From JBBDYG01 sp040901765 (GTDB lineage: Bacteria; Planctomycetota; Planctomycetia; Pirellulales; Lacipirellulaceae), in the NCBI GenBank assembly GCA_040901765.1, contig JBBDYG010000115.1, positions 1 through 12,063 of the forward strand: a stretch of DNA of 12,063 bases, read 5' to 3'. The stretch's first letter is position 1; every line of letters starts with the position of its first letter. Below the pieces are notes generated by a model, which had not been told where the DNA came from, did not search any database, and was given only the letters and a program-made list of their open reading frames with translations. The translations under genes and the position numbers were made by a program. Below are positions 6,261-12,063 of the stretch, one piece after another.

Positions 6261-7940
6261 ATGCGGACCCCGACCGACGAACTTGATTCCGCGGCCCCTC
6301 GCGGCTCGGTGCCCCAAACCGCGCAATCTGCTCGCCCTGGGCACGTCGTTGGCGCTACCGCACTACCCGAAGCGAAGCCAATTCAGAAACCGCAATCGGA
6401 GACCAGTTCGTCACCCGATTATTTGCCGAATCGTCCCACGACTCCATCGCGAACACCGCAACTGCTTGGCGAATTGCTGGCAAACAGCCCGAGCTGGCTG
6501 ACGAGCATGGCGGTTCACATGGCGGCGCTACTGGTATTGGCTCTCTGGTACCTGCCGGAATTGCCGGCGCTGACCGCGGGACTTCTCGAATCGCTTCCGA
6601 GCGATACGGAGCAGGCCGACGACATTACCGAACTCGAGCCGTTGGAGCTTGACCCCATTCAACTGGAAGACCTGCCCGAAGCGCTGGAGGTTCAGCCCAA
6701 CACCGACGTGGTCGCCGACAGCGTGGATTTTTCTGCTGCGCAAGATGTCGCTGCGCCACCAGCTTTCACGAACCTTGCCGACTTTGGGCTGGATACCGCG
6801 CCGGACATGTTGACCGACAATCTCGGGCCGATCGGAACGACCGGCCTGACAGGTCGCGGGCAGGTGTCCCGAACGGCGCTCGTCCGCCGCGGCGGTGGCA
6901 ACGAAGGGACCGAGATCGCGGTGGCCATGGCGCTTAAATGGCTGGCCGACCACCAAAACTCCGACGGCACTTGGAGTCTCGACCATACCGGCGGGAAATG
7001 CCAAGGGCGTTGCGATCATCCCGGCACCATTCGCGATGGACTCAGCGCCGGCACGGCGCTGGGTTTGTTGCCATTTCTCGGCGCGGGGCAAACGCATCAA
7101 GAAGGTCGCTATCAGCAGGTCGTCGAACGCGGTCTGGCGGCGCTCGTCCGATTGGGTGAATCGTCGAAGAACGGCATTTCGTGGCGCGACGGCGGCACGA
7201 TGTATTCGCATGGCCTGGCCGCGATCACACTCTGCGAAGCCTACGGCATGACGAAAGACGAACGGCTCTATGTGCCGGCGCAAGGTGCGCTGGCCTACAT
7301 CGTTTACGCTCAAGACCCACAAGGCGGTGGCTGGCGATACGCTCCGCGACAGCCGGGCGACACCTCGGTCGTCGGCTGGCAAATCATGGCGCTCAAGAGC
7401 GGGCATCTCGCCGGATTGTCGGTCCCGCCGGCAACGGTCGCCAAGGCCAGCCTGTTCCTCGATAGCGCCCAGACCGACGACGGGGCGCGATACTTTTACG
7501 GACGTTTTCCCGGGCAAGAACCGAATTCGAGTCATACGACCCCCACCGACACCCGCAGCGCGGTCGGACTTCTCGCGCGGATGTACATGGGCTGGAAGAA
7601 AGACAACGTCGCCCTCAAGGACGGCGTCGCAAGGCTCGCTAAGAGTGGTCCCTCGCGGAACGACTACTACTACAATTACTACGGCGCTCAAGTGCTGTTT
7701 CAGCAAACGGGCGGCGTGGGAAACACCTGGCGCACCTGGAACGACAAGCTCCGCGATCAACTCATCGAGCAGCAAGACAAGAAAGGCCACGCCAAAGGTA
7801 GCTGGTATGTCGAAGGCCCGCACAACGACCGTGGCGGCCGCATCTTCACCACGTCGCTCGCCACGATGACGCTCGAAGTCTACTACCGCTACATGCCGAT
7901 CTATCAGACCGAAGCGGTGGACGACGAATTTCCGGAGTAA
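6261..7940 (+). CDS. Membrane-anchored prenyltransferase/squalene-oxidase-repeat protein
   Basis: This 559-residue protein has a Pro/Ser-rich cytoplasmic N-terminus (1-75) and one membrane helix (about 81-98, TSMAVHMAALLVLALWYLPE). An acidic linker rich in Glu, Leu and Asp follows (about 115-145), then an alpha/alpha-toroid domain (about 215-545). The toroid shows the repeated pattern of squalene-cyclase/prenyltransferase folds: ALKWLADHQNSDGTWSL (224-240), the AYIVYAQDPQGGGWRY stretch (345-360), and QVLFQQTGG later. No DXDD cyclase motif is seen, so it is unlikely to be a terpene cyclase. A CQGRC pair (247-251) is notable. Such anchored toroids are common in planctomycetes and their function is not established. 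The ATG at 6261 has GGGGA touching it and an in-frame stop shortly upstream (6222), so the start is reasonably fixed. It ends 10 bases from a convergent gene. Confidence 0.85.
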   Translation: MRTPTDELDSAAPRGSVPQTAQSARPGHVVGATALPEAKPIQKPQSETSSSPDYLPNRPTTPSRTPQLLGELLANSPSWLTSMAVHMAALLVLALWYLPELPALTAGLLESLPSDTEQADDITELEPLELDPIQLEDLPEALEVQPNTDVVADSVDFSAAQDVAAPPAFTNLADFGLDTAPDMLTDNLGPIGTTGLTGRGQVSRTALVRRGGGNEGTEIAVAMALKWLADHQNSDGTWSLDHTGGKCQGRCDHPGTIRDGLSAGTALGLLPFLGAGQTHQEGRYQQVVERGLAALVRLGESSKNGISWRDGGTMYSHGLAAITLCEAYGMTKDERLYVPAQGALAYIVYAQDPQGGGWRYAPRQPGDTSVVGWQIMALKSGHLAGLSVPPATVAKASLFLDSAQTDDGARYFYGRFPGQEPNSSHTTPTDTRSAVGLLARMYMGWKKDNVALKDGVARLAKSGPSRNDYYYNYYGAQVLFQQTGGVGNTWRTWNDKLRDQLIEQQDKKGHAKGSWYVEGPHNDRGGRIFTTSLATMTLEVYYRYMPIYQTEAVDDEFPE

Positions 7941-7950
7941 TTCCGTAGCA

Positions 7951-8865
7951 CTAGCGCGCTGTGGCCTGTTCGTACTTCGACGACACCGCCACGCGGAACT
8001 TGCCGGTCGCGTCCACTTGGTAGCGGGCGCCGTAGCCGCCCTGCACTTCACTCATGCCGATCGGTCCATAGAATTCGGCTGAGATCGAGCGGCACGTGCT
8101 CACTTCGAGCACGAGCGGCCCCGTTACCAGCAGCCGCATCTGCGACGCTCCGGCACCGGTCGCTTCAATCTCGGCGTCGAACACGGCGCAATCGCGGCCG
8201 TCGATTTCTTCGAGTCGCACGAGCTTCATCTCGAAGCGGCTTACCTTGCCGAACTGGTCATCCGCGCCAAGCAACTCGCGAGCGACTTCTTCGGGAAGCG
8301 AGATCTTTTCATCGAGGGCCACCGACCGCTCCGCGAAAAAGTCGGCCAGCGGATGGGCACGGCCGAGCATCTCCATGCACGGGGTGACGAGCCGGAATTC
8401 TTCCAGCGGCGGCAATTCGCCTTTGGCGGTGTGAATCATCAGCCGCTCGCCATCGCGCTCGCAGTGGTACGTTTTGCCAACCACCGGCTCCGCCGTTTTA
8501 GGTTCGTCGTCCATCTGGCGGTCGGCGGCGAGGAATTTCACGTAGGCCGCCTGCGTGCGGCCAGCCTCGACTCGGTCGGCGGTAATCACGCGGTGCTGCC
8601 GGCGGGTCAGCCGTTGTTCGCCCCGCTCGAGGACTTTGGTTCCTTGGCGGGTGAGGGTTCGGAGCGAAAGCTCGACTTCGACGTTCTGCTCAACCTGATC
8701 GCCCACTTGCGGCGCGCGTCGGCCGAACGTAACCGTCGTGCGTGAAGAAGGTGTTTCATATTTCGCGATGGTGGTTGGAGGAAGAGGCGTCTGCGCCGCC
8801 GCGACACTGCACAGCAGGCTGGCCAGCAACGCGCGCAATACACTCGAACGGCGGAGCGCGTCCAT
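7951..8865 (-). CDS. Secreted protein of unknown function
   Basis: I do not recognise the family of this 304-residue protein. It starts with a classic signal peptide (MDALRRSSVLRALLASLLCS, cleavage probably after SVAAA near residue 24), so it is exported. The mature part alternates short strands and charged turns (VEQNVEVELSLRTLTRQGTK, MKLVRLEEIDGRDCAVFDAE, LLVTGPLVLEVSTC), as in a beta-rich, probably sandwich-like domain. Four Cys in the mature part (in YHCERD, TPCMEM, RDCAVF and STCRS) could form disulfides. The start is supported by GAGG five bases before the ATG. It converges on the toroid gene with a 10-base gap and no obvious shared terminator. It is intact and codon use looks like its neighbours, so it is a real gene, but no reaction can be assigned. 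Confidence 0.75.
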   Translation of the reverse strand: MDALRRSSVLRALLASLLCSVAAAQTPLPPTTIAKYETPSSRTTVTFGRRAPQVGDQVEQNVEVELSLRTLTRQGTKVLERGEQRLTRRQHRVITADRVEAGRTQAAYVKFLAADRQMDDEPKTAEPVVGKTYHCERDGERLMIHTAKGELPPLEEFRLVTPCMEMLGRAHPLADFFAERSVALDEKISLPEEVARELLGADDQFGKVSRFEMKLVRLEEIDGRDCAVFDAEIEATGAGASQMRLLVTGPLVLEVSTCRSISAEFYGPIGMSEVQGGYGARYQVDATGKFRVAVSSKYEQATAR

Positions 8866-9174
8866 GAATGCCTCAAACTAAATGAGATACCGAAGCTTAT
8901 GCGGGATCATCGGTAGCCGGCCGCGAAGCGTCAACGGCAATTCGCGGCCGAAGCAATCCAGTTTCAGGTCAGGGACGCGACCCTCGTCGTTGACCTTGGT
9001 GTTCCTGCGAAAGGCTCAATAAACTGATGAAGTCAAGCCGGAGGCTTTCGCTCATTCGTCCAGTACCGTAAGCATACACCGTATTTTTCCGAGCTTTAAG
9101 GGGTGTTGGGCGATTGTCCCAGTTCACTGTGACAGAACTGAGTCAATCAGCAGGTTCCTTTCGTTCACGCTCAC
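8866..9174. other. Gene-free region with hairpins beside the integrase
   Basis: No convincing gene is present. On the minus strand 45 codons are open (8881-9015) without a start codon and without recognisable similarity. Three dyads are visible: 10-bp perfect arms at 8918-8927 and 8941-8950 (CGGCCGCGAA/TTCGCGGCCG, 13-base loop), AAGCC/GGCTT at 9035-9039 and 9043-9047 (3-base loop), and CAGTTC/GAACTG at 9120-9125 and 9135-9140, containing the inner palindrome TCACTGTGA. The last lies 35 bases past the integrase stop and could terminate it or be part of an attachment site. No direct repeat of useful length joins this region to the other side of the integrase cassette. Confidence 0.5.
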
Positions 9175-10422
9175 TCAGGTTGCGGCTGGGGCATCTCCTT
9201 CGGGGGTGACATCCTCCCGAGCGCTGCCAGAACATCCGGCAGACCGCCCTAGAGGGCTAAGCTGATTCATTTGGCGACGGGCTTCCGCGTCGTGTACATG
9301 ATAGTAGTGGCGGACCATTTCGCTGTCTGCATGGCCCAGCCACTCCATCACCATGAACTCGGAAGTATTGTCGTTGACGCACAACGAGCAGAAATAATGT
9401 CTAAAGCTGTGGAACCGACCATCCTTGAATCCTTGTTCGCCGGCGGCAGTAGGAAAACGGTCAGCCAACTTTAGAACTACATCTTCCTTGAATTGAAGTC
9501 GCAAACGCGTTACATGAAGCTTGCCGCCACGAGCGCCCTCGAAAACGTACGTGCCAGTCTGCGGCCGTCGGGCCAGGACCGCGCAAAAGTCCGGATGCAC
9601 CGGCAAAGTGCGGCTGCGGCCATTCTTTAGCTGCCGTCGGGGCCCGCTCCTGTGGCCCGATTCGTCGGTAAGTTGAAGGACAGTACGCTCCAGATCGATG
9701 TCCGACCATCGCAGCGACGCCAGTTCGGAGATGCGTAGCCCGGTGCATGCCAGGCTCGCGATGACGTCGCGGAGGAGGTGTAGTCGAGGGTCGGCCTGGC
9801 AGTGGTCTAGCATCGCCTCCACTTCTTGAGGCCGCCAACAGTAATGCCTTTCGGAATGAACGCGACGTAGTTTCAATCGCAACGGCTCACAGCCGAAGAG
9901 GTGCTTTTCCTGAATCAGCCATTTGATGGCCTGCTTAATCAACTTCACCTTCTCAAAGATCGTCTTAGGGGCGGCGTCTTTCCGCTCCAACTGCTGGGCG
10001 AATTTTTGGAGAATGGAGTCGTCGATCTGATTCCAGTACCTTACATGGTTCTCACGGAGGAACGTCAGCACGCTTTCGAGGTTACCACGATACAGCGACT
10101 GGGTCGATTTCCTGACGCCGCCCATGATTTCGGGGCGCTTCACATGCTCTAGGTAGAGATCGCGACCGTCGTCAAGGGACAAGAAGGTTGGCGTTTCTGC
10201 GGATCGCTTTGTTCGCGGCACTAGCCCCAATCTCTCGGCTTGCTTTCGATCCAGCAAAGGCAACGCGTGGAGAGCCTCTTGCCGATCACGAGTGCCTAAG
10301 GAATAGCGGCCAGCGTTGGGGGTGTTGGTCCGGCCGTCGGCGTACCAAACGCCATCGCGCTGGGAAAGCGTCCAACGAAAGTACGGTTGCTGGATAACTT
10401 CGAATTTGCGTTTGCCCGGCAT
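9175..10422 (-). CDS. Tyrosine recombinase (phage-type integrase)
   Basis: This 415-residue enzyme should catalyse site-specific strand exchange through a tyrosine-DNA intermediate. An N-terminal arm-binding-like part (1-75) is followed by a SAM-like core-binding helical domain (about 80-185, with YRGNLESVLTFLRENHVRYW) and the catalytic domain (about 195-385). All catalytic residues are visible: Arg230 in ACTGLRISELASLRWSDIDL, Lys266 in LKNGRSRTLPVH, His338 and Arg341 in HSFRHYF, His364 in WLGHADSEM, and nucleophile Tyr373 in RHYYHVHD, nine residues after His364 as in the family. The tail (388-415) is disordered. AAGG lies nine bases before the ATG. The 33-base spacing from the upstream helix-turn-helix gene implies one transcript, so this looks like an integrase/excisionase pair. 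It appears intact. Which element it moves is unclear because no cargo lies beside it. Confidence 0.92.
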   Translation of the reverse strand: MPGKRKFEVIQQPYFRWTLSQRDGVWYADGRTNTPNAGRYSLGTRDRQEALHALPLLDRKQAERLGLVPRTKRSAETPTFLSLDDGRDLYLEHVKRPEIMGGVRKSTQSLYRGNLESVLTFLRENHVRYWNQIDDSILQKFAQQLERKDAAPKTIFEKVKLIKQAIKWLIQEKHLFGCEPLRLKLRRVHSERHYCWRPQEVEAMLDHCQADPRLHLLRDVIASLACTGLRISELASLRWSDIDLERTVLQLTDESGHRSGPRRQLKNGRSRTLPVHPDFCAVLARRPQTGTYVFEGARGGKLHVTRLRLQFKEDVVLKLADRFPTAAGEQGFKDGRFHSFRHYFCSLCVNDNTSEFMVMEWLGHADSEMVRHYYHVHDAEARRQMNQLSPLGRSAGCSGSAREDVTPEGDAPAAT

Positions 10423-10455
10423 AGAATGGAACCTTGTGAGGAACGATTGTTGGAT

Positions 10456-10854
10456 TTAGCAATGCTCTCGCTGCCACAGCGGCTTAGGACCCGAGAGAGA
10501 GCGAGGCTTTTGTTGGCCGTGGGAATTGATTTGGTCGGCGGTGGGGCGGGTCGCACCCGTCGCCCGATGCGGGCCGACGAGCGCGTCGTGGGGAATCACT
10601 ATCCGTGACCGCTTTCCCCCCGGTTGGCGGTGGGGGAGCGTGCCATCTCGGACGCCGTCCACGCTCGTCTGACTCGCCCGCGCGTCCAAACCCGGTTGGC
10701 GGTGGGGGAGCGTGCCATCTCGGACGCGGCGGCGGACGGTCGATTCGGACAGGCCGCTTCGCGTGGCAAACTCGGCGGGCGACAAGAACTCCTTCGGGAC
10801 CTCGCAGGCGGGAGCGTCGATTGCAAATAGGTTTCGAGGCTCTAGGTGGGACAT
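10456..10854 (-). CDS. Excisionase-like winged-helix protein with internal insertion
   Basis: This 132-residue protein has an N-terminal helix-turn-helix of the MerR/excisionase type: FLSPAEFATRSGLSESTVRR (residues 23-42), followed by RVRDGTLPHRQPG, where the wing begins. In ordinary members the wing strand comes next (KRSRIVIPHDAL), and it is present here at residues 81-92. It is separated, however, by 24 extra residues (56-79) made of a new dodecamer, LDARASQTSVDG, and a second copy of VRDGTLPHRQPG. The C-terminal 40 residues are low in complexity. It lies 33 bases upstream of the integrase and probably acts as its directionality or regulatory partner. No Shine-Dalgarno is evident before the ATG at 10854. 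Because the insertion interrupts the predicted wing, DNA binding may be altered or lost. The family call is good; activity is uncertain. Confidence 0.7.
   Translation of the reverse strand: MSHLEPRNLFAIDAPACEVPKEFLSPAEFATRSGLSESTVRRRVRDGTLPHRQPGLDARASQTSVDGVRDGTLPHRQPGGKRSRIVIPHDALVGPHRATGATRPTADQINSHGQQKPRSLSGPKPLWQREHC
10619..10727. repeat. Two identical 37-bp direct repeats 72 bp apart
   Basis: Positions 10619-10655 and 10691-10727 are identical over 37 bases. The intervening 35 bases (10656-10690) show no similarity to the sequence flanking the outer ends. The 72-bp period equals 24 codons, so the excisionase-like reading frame is kept. It is not a simple tandem duplication, which would also repeat the spacer. 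Confidence 0.95.
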
Positions 10855-11108
10855 GCACTGGGAATCGTGGGGGAGGTGGGCGATAACGGCTCACCTTCTC
10901 CCCTGTACCAAATAACGTCCTCGTTAGGTTTTTGAGGAACCCGGGCCTCCGCGGCTGGGAGCCCTCACCAGCCGAACGACGGTTACCGACCAACAGGCTA
11001 GTAGGTTTGATGCTCGGATCTTTTAGGAGCTATCCAGTGAGCACAGCGTGCGACGATTCGACGGGCCCAAACAGAGGTTTTCAGTTTGTGCGACGTAAGC
11101 CGGAAATC
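10855..11108. other. Gene-free region between the excisionase-like gene and the broken sigma gene
   Basis: No supported gene, RNA or strong dyad was found in these 254 bases. All six frames lack recognisable protein similarity, including the frames into which the truncated sigma gene might have continued. This is the likely junction of the integrase cassette with older chromosomal sequence. Confidence 0.4.
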
Positions 11109-11432
11109 TTACAAGAACTGCCGCACGTCATAGCTGCCATCCGATACGCGGCGAAAAAACGTCCTGAAAACCGATTGAACCACATCCTCCGCATCAAAAC
11201 GCGACTGCAAGTCTTGCCCCGTTTTGTTCCGGGCGAGAACGTGCAGGCGACGCGCGTAGCGCAGGTAGAGGGCCGTGGCCGCGTCCGACTCACCGTGACG
11301 AAAACGGCGCATCAGCGAGGCGTCCGACGGAGTGAGTTGGCCTTCACTTCCCGCCAACACGGATCGCTCCTGTGGAGAGGAGGAGGATCCGCCGCTACCG
11401 TCCGCCAGTTCGGTCGTCGGTTTTTCGAACAT
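11109..11432 (-). pseudogene. Truncated planctomycete-type ECF sigma factor
   Basis: Residues 38-95 of this 107-residue frame match region 2 of planctomycete ECF sigma factors: ASLMRRFRHGESDAATALYL, then RRLHVLARNK and the hallmark DAEDVVQSVFRTFFRR (80-95). Region 2 binds core RNA polymerase and the -10 element. The frame then ends at DGSYDVRQFL and a TAA. A full member continues for about 90-100 residues with the rest of region 2 and region 4 (-35 recognition); nothing like that appears in the other frames downstream to about 10900. The loss is therefore a truncation, not a single frameshift. I chose the ATG at 11432; the frame could extend to a TTG at 11477, but that adds only low-complexity residues. 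It is probably inactive, or at most a dominant fragment. Confidence 0.7.
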
Positions 11433-11485
11433 TACGTACGAACTGGATGAGGGGAGTAGGAGACACCCTGATTCCAAGCCCCATT

Positions 11486-12031
11486 CTACTTGTCAGCCCC
11501 GTGTGCGGCCAGCAATCTCCAGATGTCAGCCAAAAACGCCCCAAGCCACGCATTGGATTGATTGGAATTGCGTGAATCCACAAGAAGTCGGGGCGAAAGC
11601 TGCCGCGGCGACGAGGGAATGGATAGGCCGCAAGACTTTAGTGTCGAAGTCGATGCCCGCCGCGCGACGAAGCCGAGCAAGCCAATCGCGATGAGACACA
11701 GTGGCACCGGCTCGGGAACTGGGGCTGCGCTAAACTCAGTTGCTGAAGCTGCTCCCGCAGTCTGGCCTAAGTCTTGCATCCTAACATCGAGATCGCTATC
11801 GCTCGGATGGCAATGACGGCTCGCCAAAGAATCGCCCAAAACCTTACCTGGGCAAGCGTTTGGCACTGTCCGTCGCTGCCTGTCGAAAGGCGGCAAAGTA
11901 GAGGCGGTGGAAATCGAACCTGCAGCACTAGAACTAGGCAAGCTGCGGACGGGTCTTCGTACATTTAGCCGCGACAACGCGACGCGGGAATCCAGCCCGC
12001 TCTCGGAGGAGGATGGCCTCCAAACCTTCAT
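11486..12031 (-). pseudogene. Decayed PEP-CTERM protein frame
   Basis: In this 181-codon frame, residues 105-126 read as a PEP-CTERM sorting signal: VPEP (11708-11719), a hydrophobic stretch (LCLIAIGLLGF), then the basic pair RR (ending near 11654). Such tails direct exported proteins to exosortase for envelope processing, and are always C-terminal. Here the frame runs on for another 55 residues (STSTLKSCGLSIPSS...) and ends at 11486, and the N-terminal 40 residues (Ser/Arg-rich, no signal peptide) do not look exported. The likeliest reading is the remnant of a PEP-CTERM gene whose stop and body have been lost or shifted. It lies next to the truncated sigma gene, within the same damaged region. 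A chance match to the motif cannot be excluded. Confidence 0.4.
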
Positions 12032-12063
12032 GTCCGCGTCTTTACTATAAGTTCATATATAGC

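Noticed and set aside
6528..8051. 507-codon open frame on the minus strand
   Set aside because: It is the antisense shadow of the toroid gene in GC-rich DNA; the plus-strand frame has a membrane helix and toroid repeats, while this one is Arg/Val-rich without domains.
8881..9015. 45 open codons on the minus strand, with protein-like composition (DLKLDCFGRELPLTLRGRLP)
   Set aside because: There is no start codon, no recognised family, and the frame crosses a strong hairpin. It may be a gene remnant, but that cannot be supported.
10619..10727. Minimal CRISPR unit (two 37-bp repeats, one 35-bp spacer)
   Set aside because: The repeat lies within conserved coding sequence of the helix-turn-helix protein, keeps its reading frame, has no typical repeat-end motif, and no cas genes are nearby.
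9100..10895. TGGGCGAT occurring on both sides of the integrase cassette as an att repeat
   Set aside because: Eight bases shared between two regions of a few hundred bases is expected by chance, and no longer match surrounds it.
10484..10993. 169-codon minus-strand frame overlapping the excisionase-like gene
   Set aside because: It is a frame-shifted shadow, Pro/Arg-rich, with the 37-bp repeat translated in a meaningless frame.
11905..11980. tRNA-like segment on the minus strand (GGTTCGATTTCC)
   Set aside because: The TTCGATT loop is present, but the T-stem has two mismatches and no D-arm or anticodon arm folds upstream.

Overview
The window looks like chromosomal DNA of a GC-rich planctomycete, probably a Pirellula-type lineage. 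This rests on the gene set: a flotillin-like FloA with two NfeD proteins, a membrane-anchored prenyltransferase/squalene-oxidase-repeat protein, an ECF sigma factor with the planctomycete-style region 2, and a PEP-CTERM sorting tail. The assignment comes from recognised family features, not from a database search.

Positions 250-5969 (minus strand, so transcription runs from high to low coordinates) form a membrane-microdomain locus. The order is a long NfeD with a ClpP-like serine-protease region (3651-5969), a ParD/ParE-type toxin-antitoxin pair (3036-3586), a short NfeD (2365-2943), FloA (1121-2206), and a proline-rich single-pass membrane protein (250-1053) whose C-terminus I recall from planctomycete neighbours of floA. 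NfeD proteins and flotillins are established genetic partners, so these four proteins plausibly act together at the membrane. The toxin-antitoxin pair sits inside the locus and is the odd member. A strong sigma70-like promoter precedes the long nfeD. A near-perfect 23-bp-arm hairpin and a second candidate promoter separate the short nfeD from floA, so floA is probably also transcribed on its own.

Positions 5970-6260 are a divergent intergenic region holding the nfeD promoter and a large hairpin built of degenerate GGCTATC-like heptamers. Then come a membrane-anchored alpha/alpha-toroid protein on the plus strand (6261-7940) and, convergent to it, a secreted beta-rich protein of unknown function (7951-8865, minus).

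Positions 8866-12063 look like a mobile-element scar. They hold a complete tyrosine recombinase (9175-10422) preceded by a small excisionase-like winged-helix protein (10456-10854), a truncated ECF sigma factor (11109-11432), and a decayed PEP-CTERM protein frame (11486-12031). The winged-helix gene carries an unusual 24-codon in-frame insertion bounded by identical 37-bp repeats, spaced 35 bp apart. No cargo genes and no convincing att repeats were found.

The most interesting points are the insertion in the excisionase-like gene, the toxin-antitoxin pair embedded in the NfeD/FloA locus, the asymmetry of the two protease-like halves of the long NfeD, and the undescribed conserved partner next to FloA.
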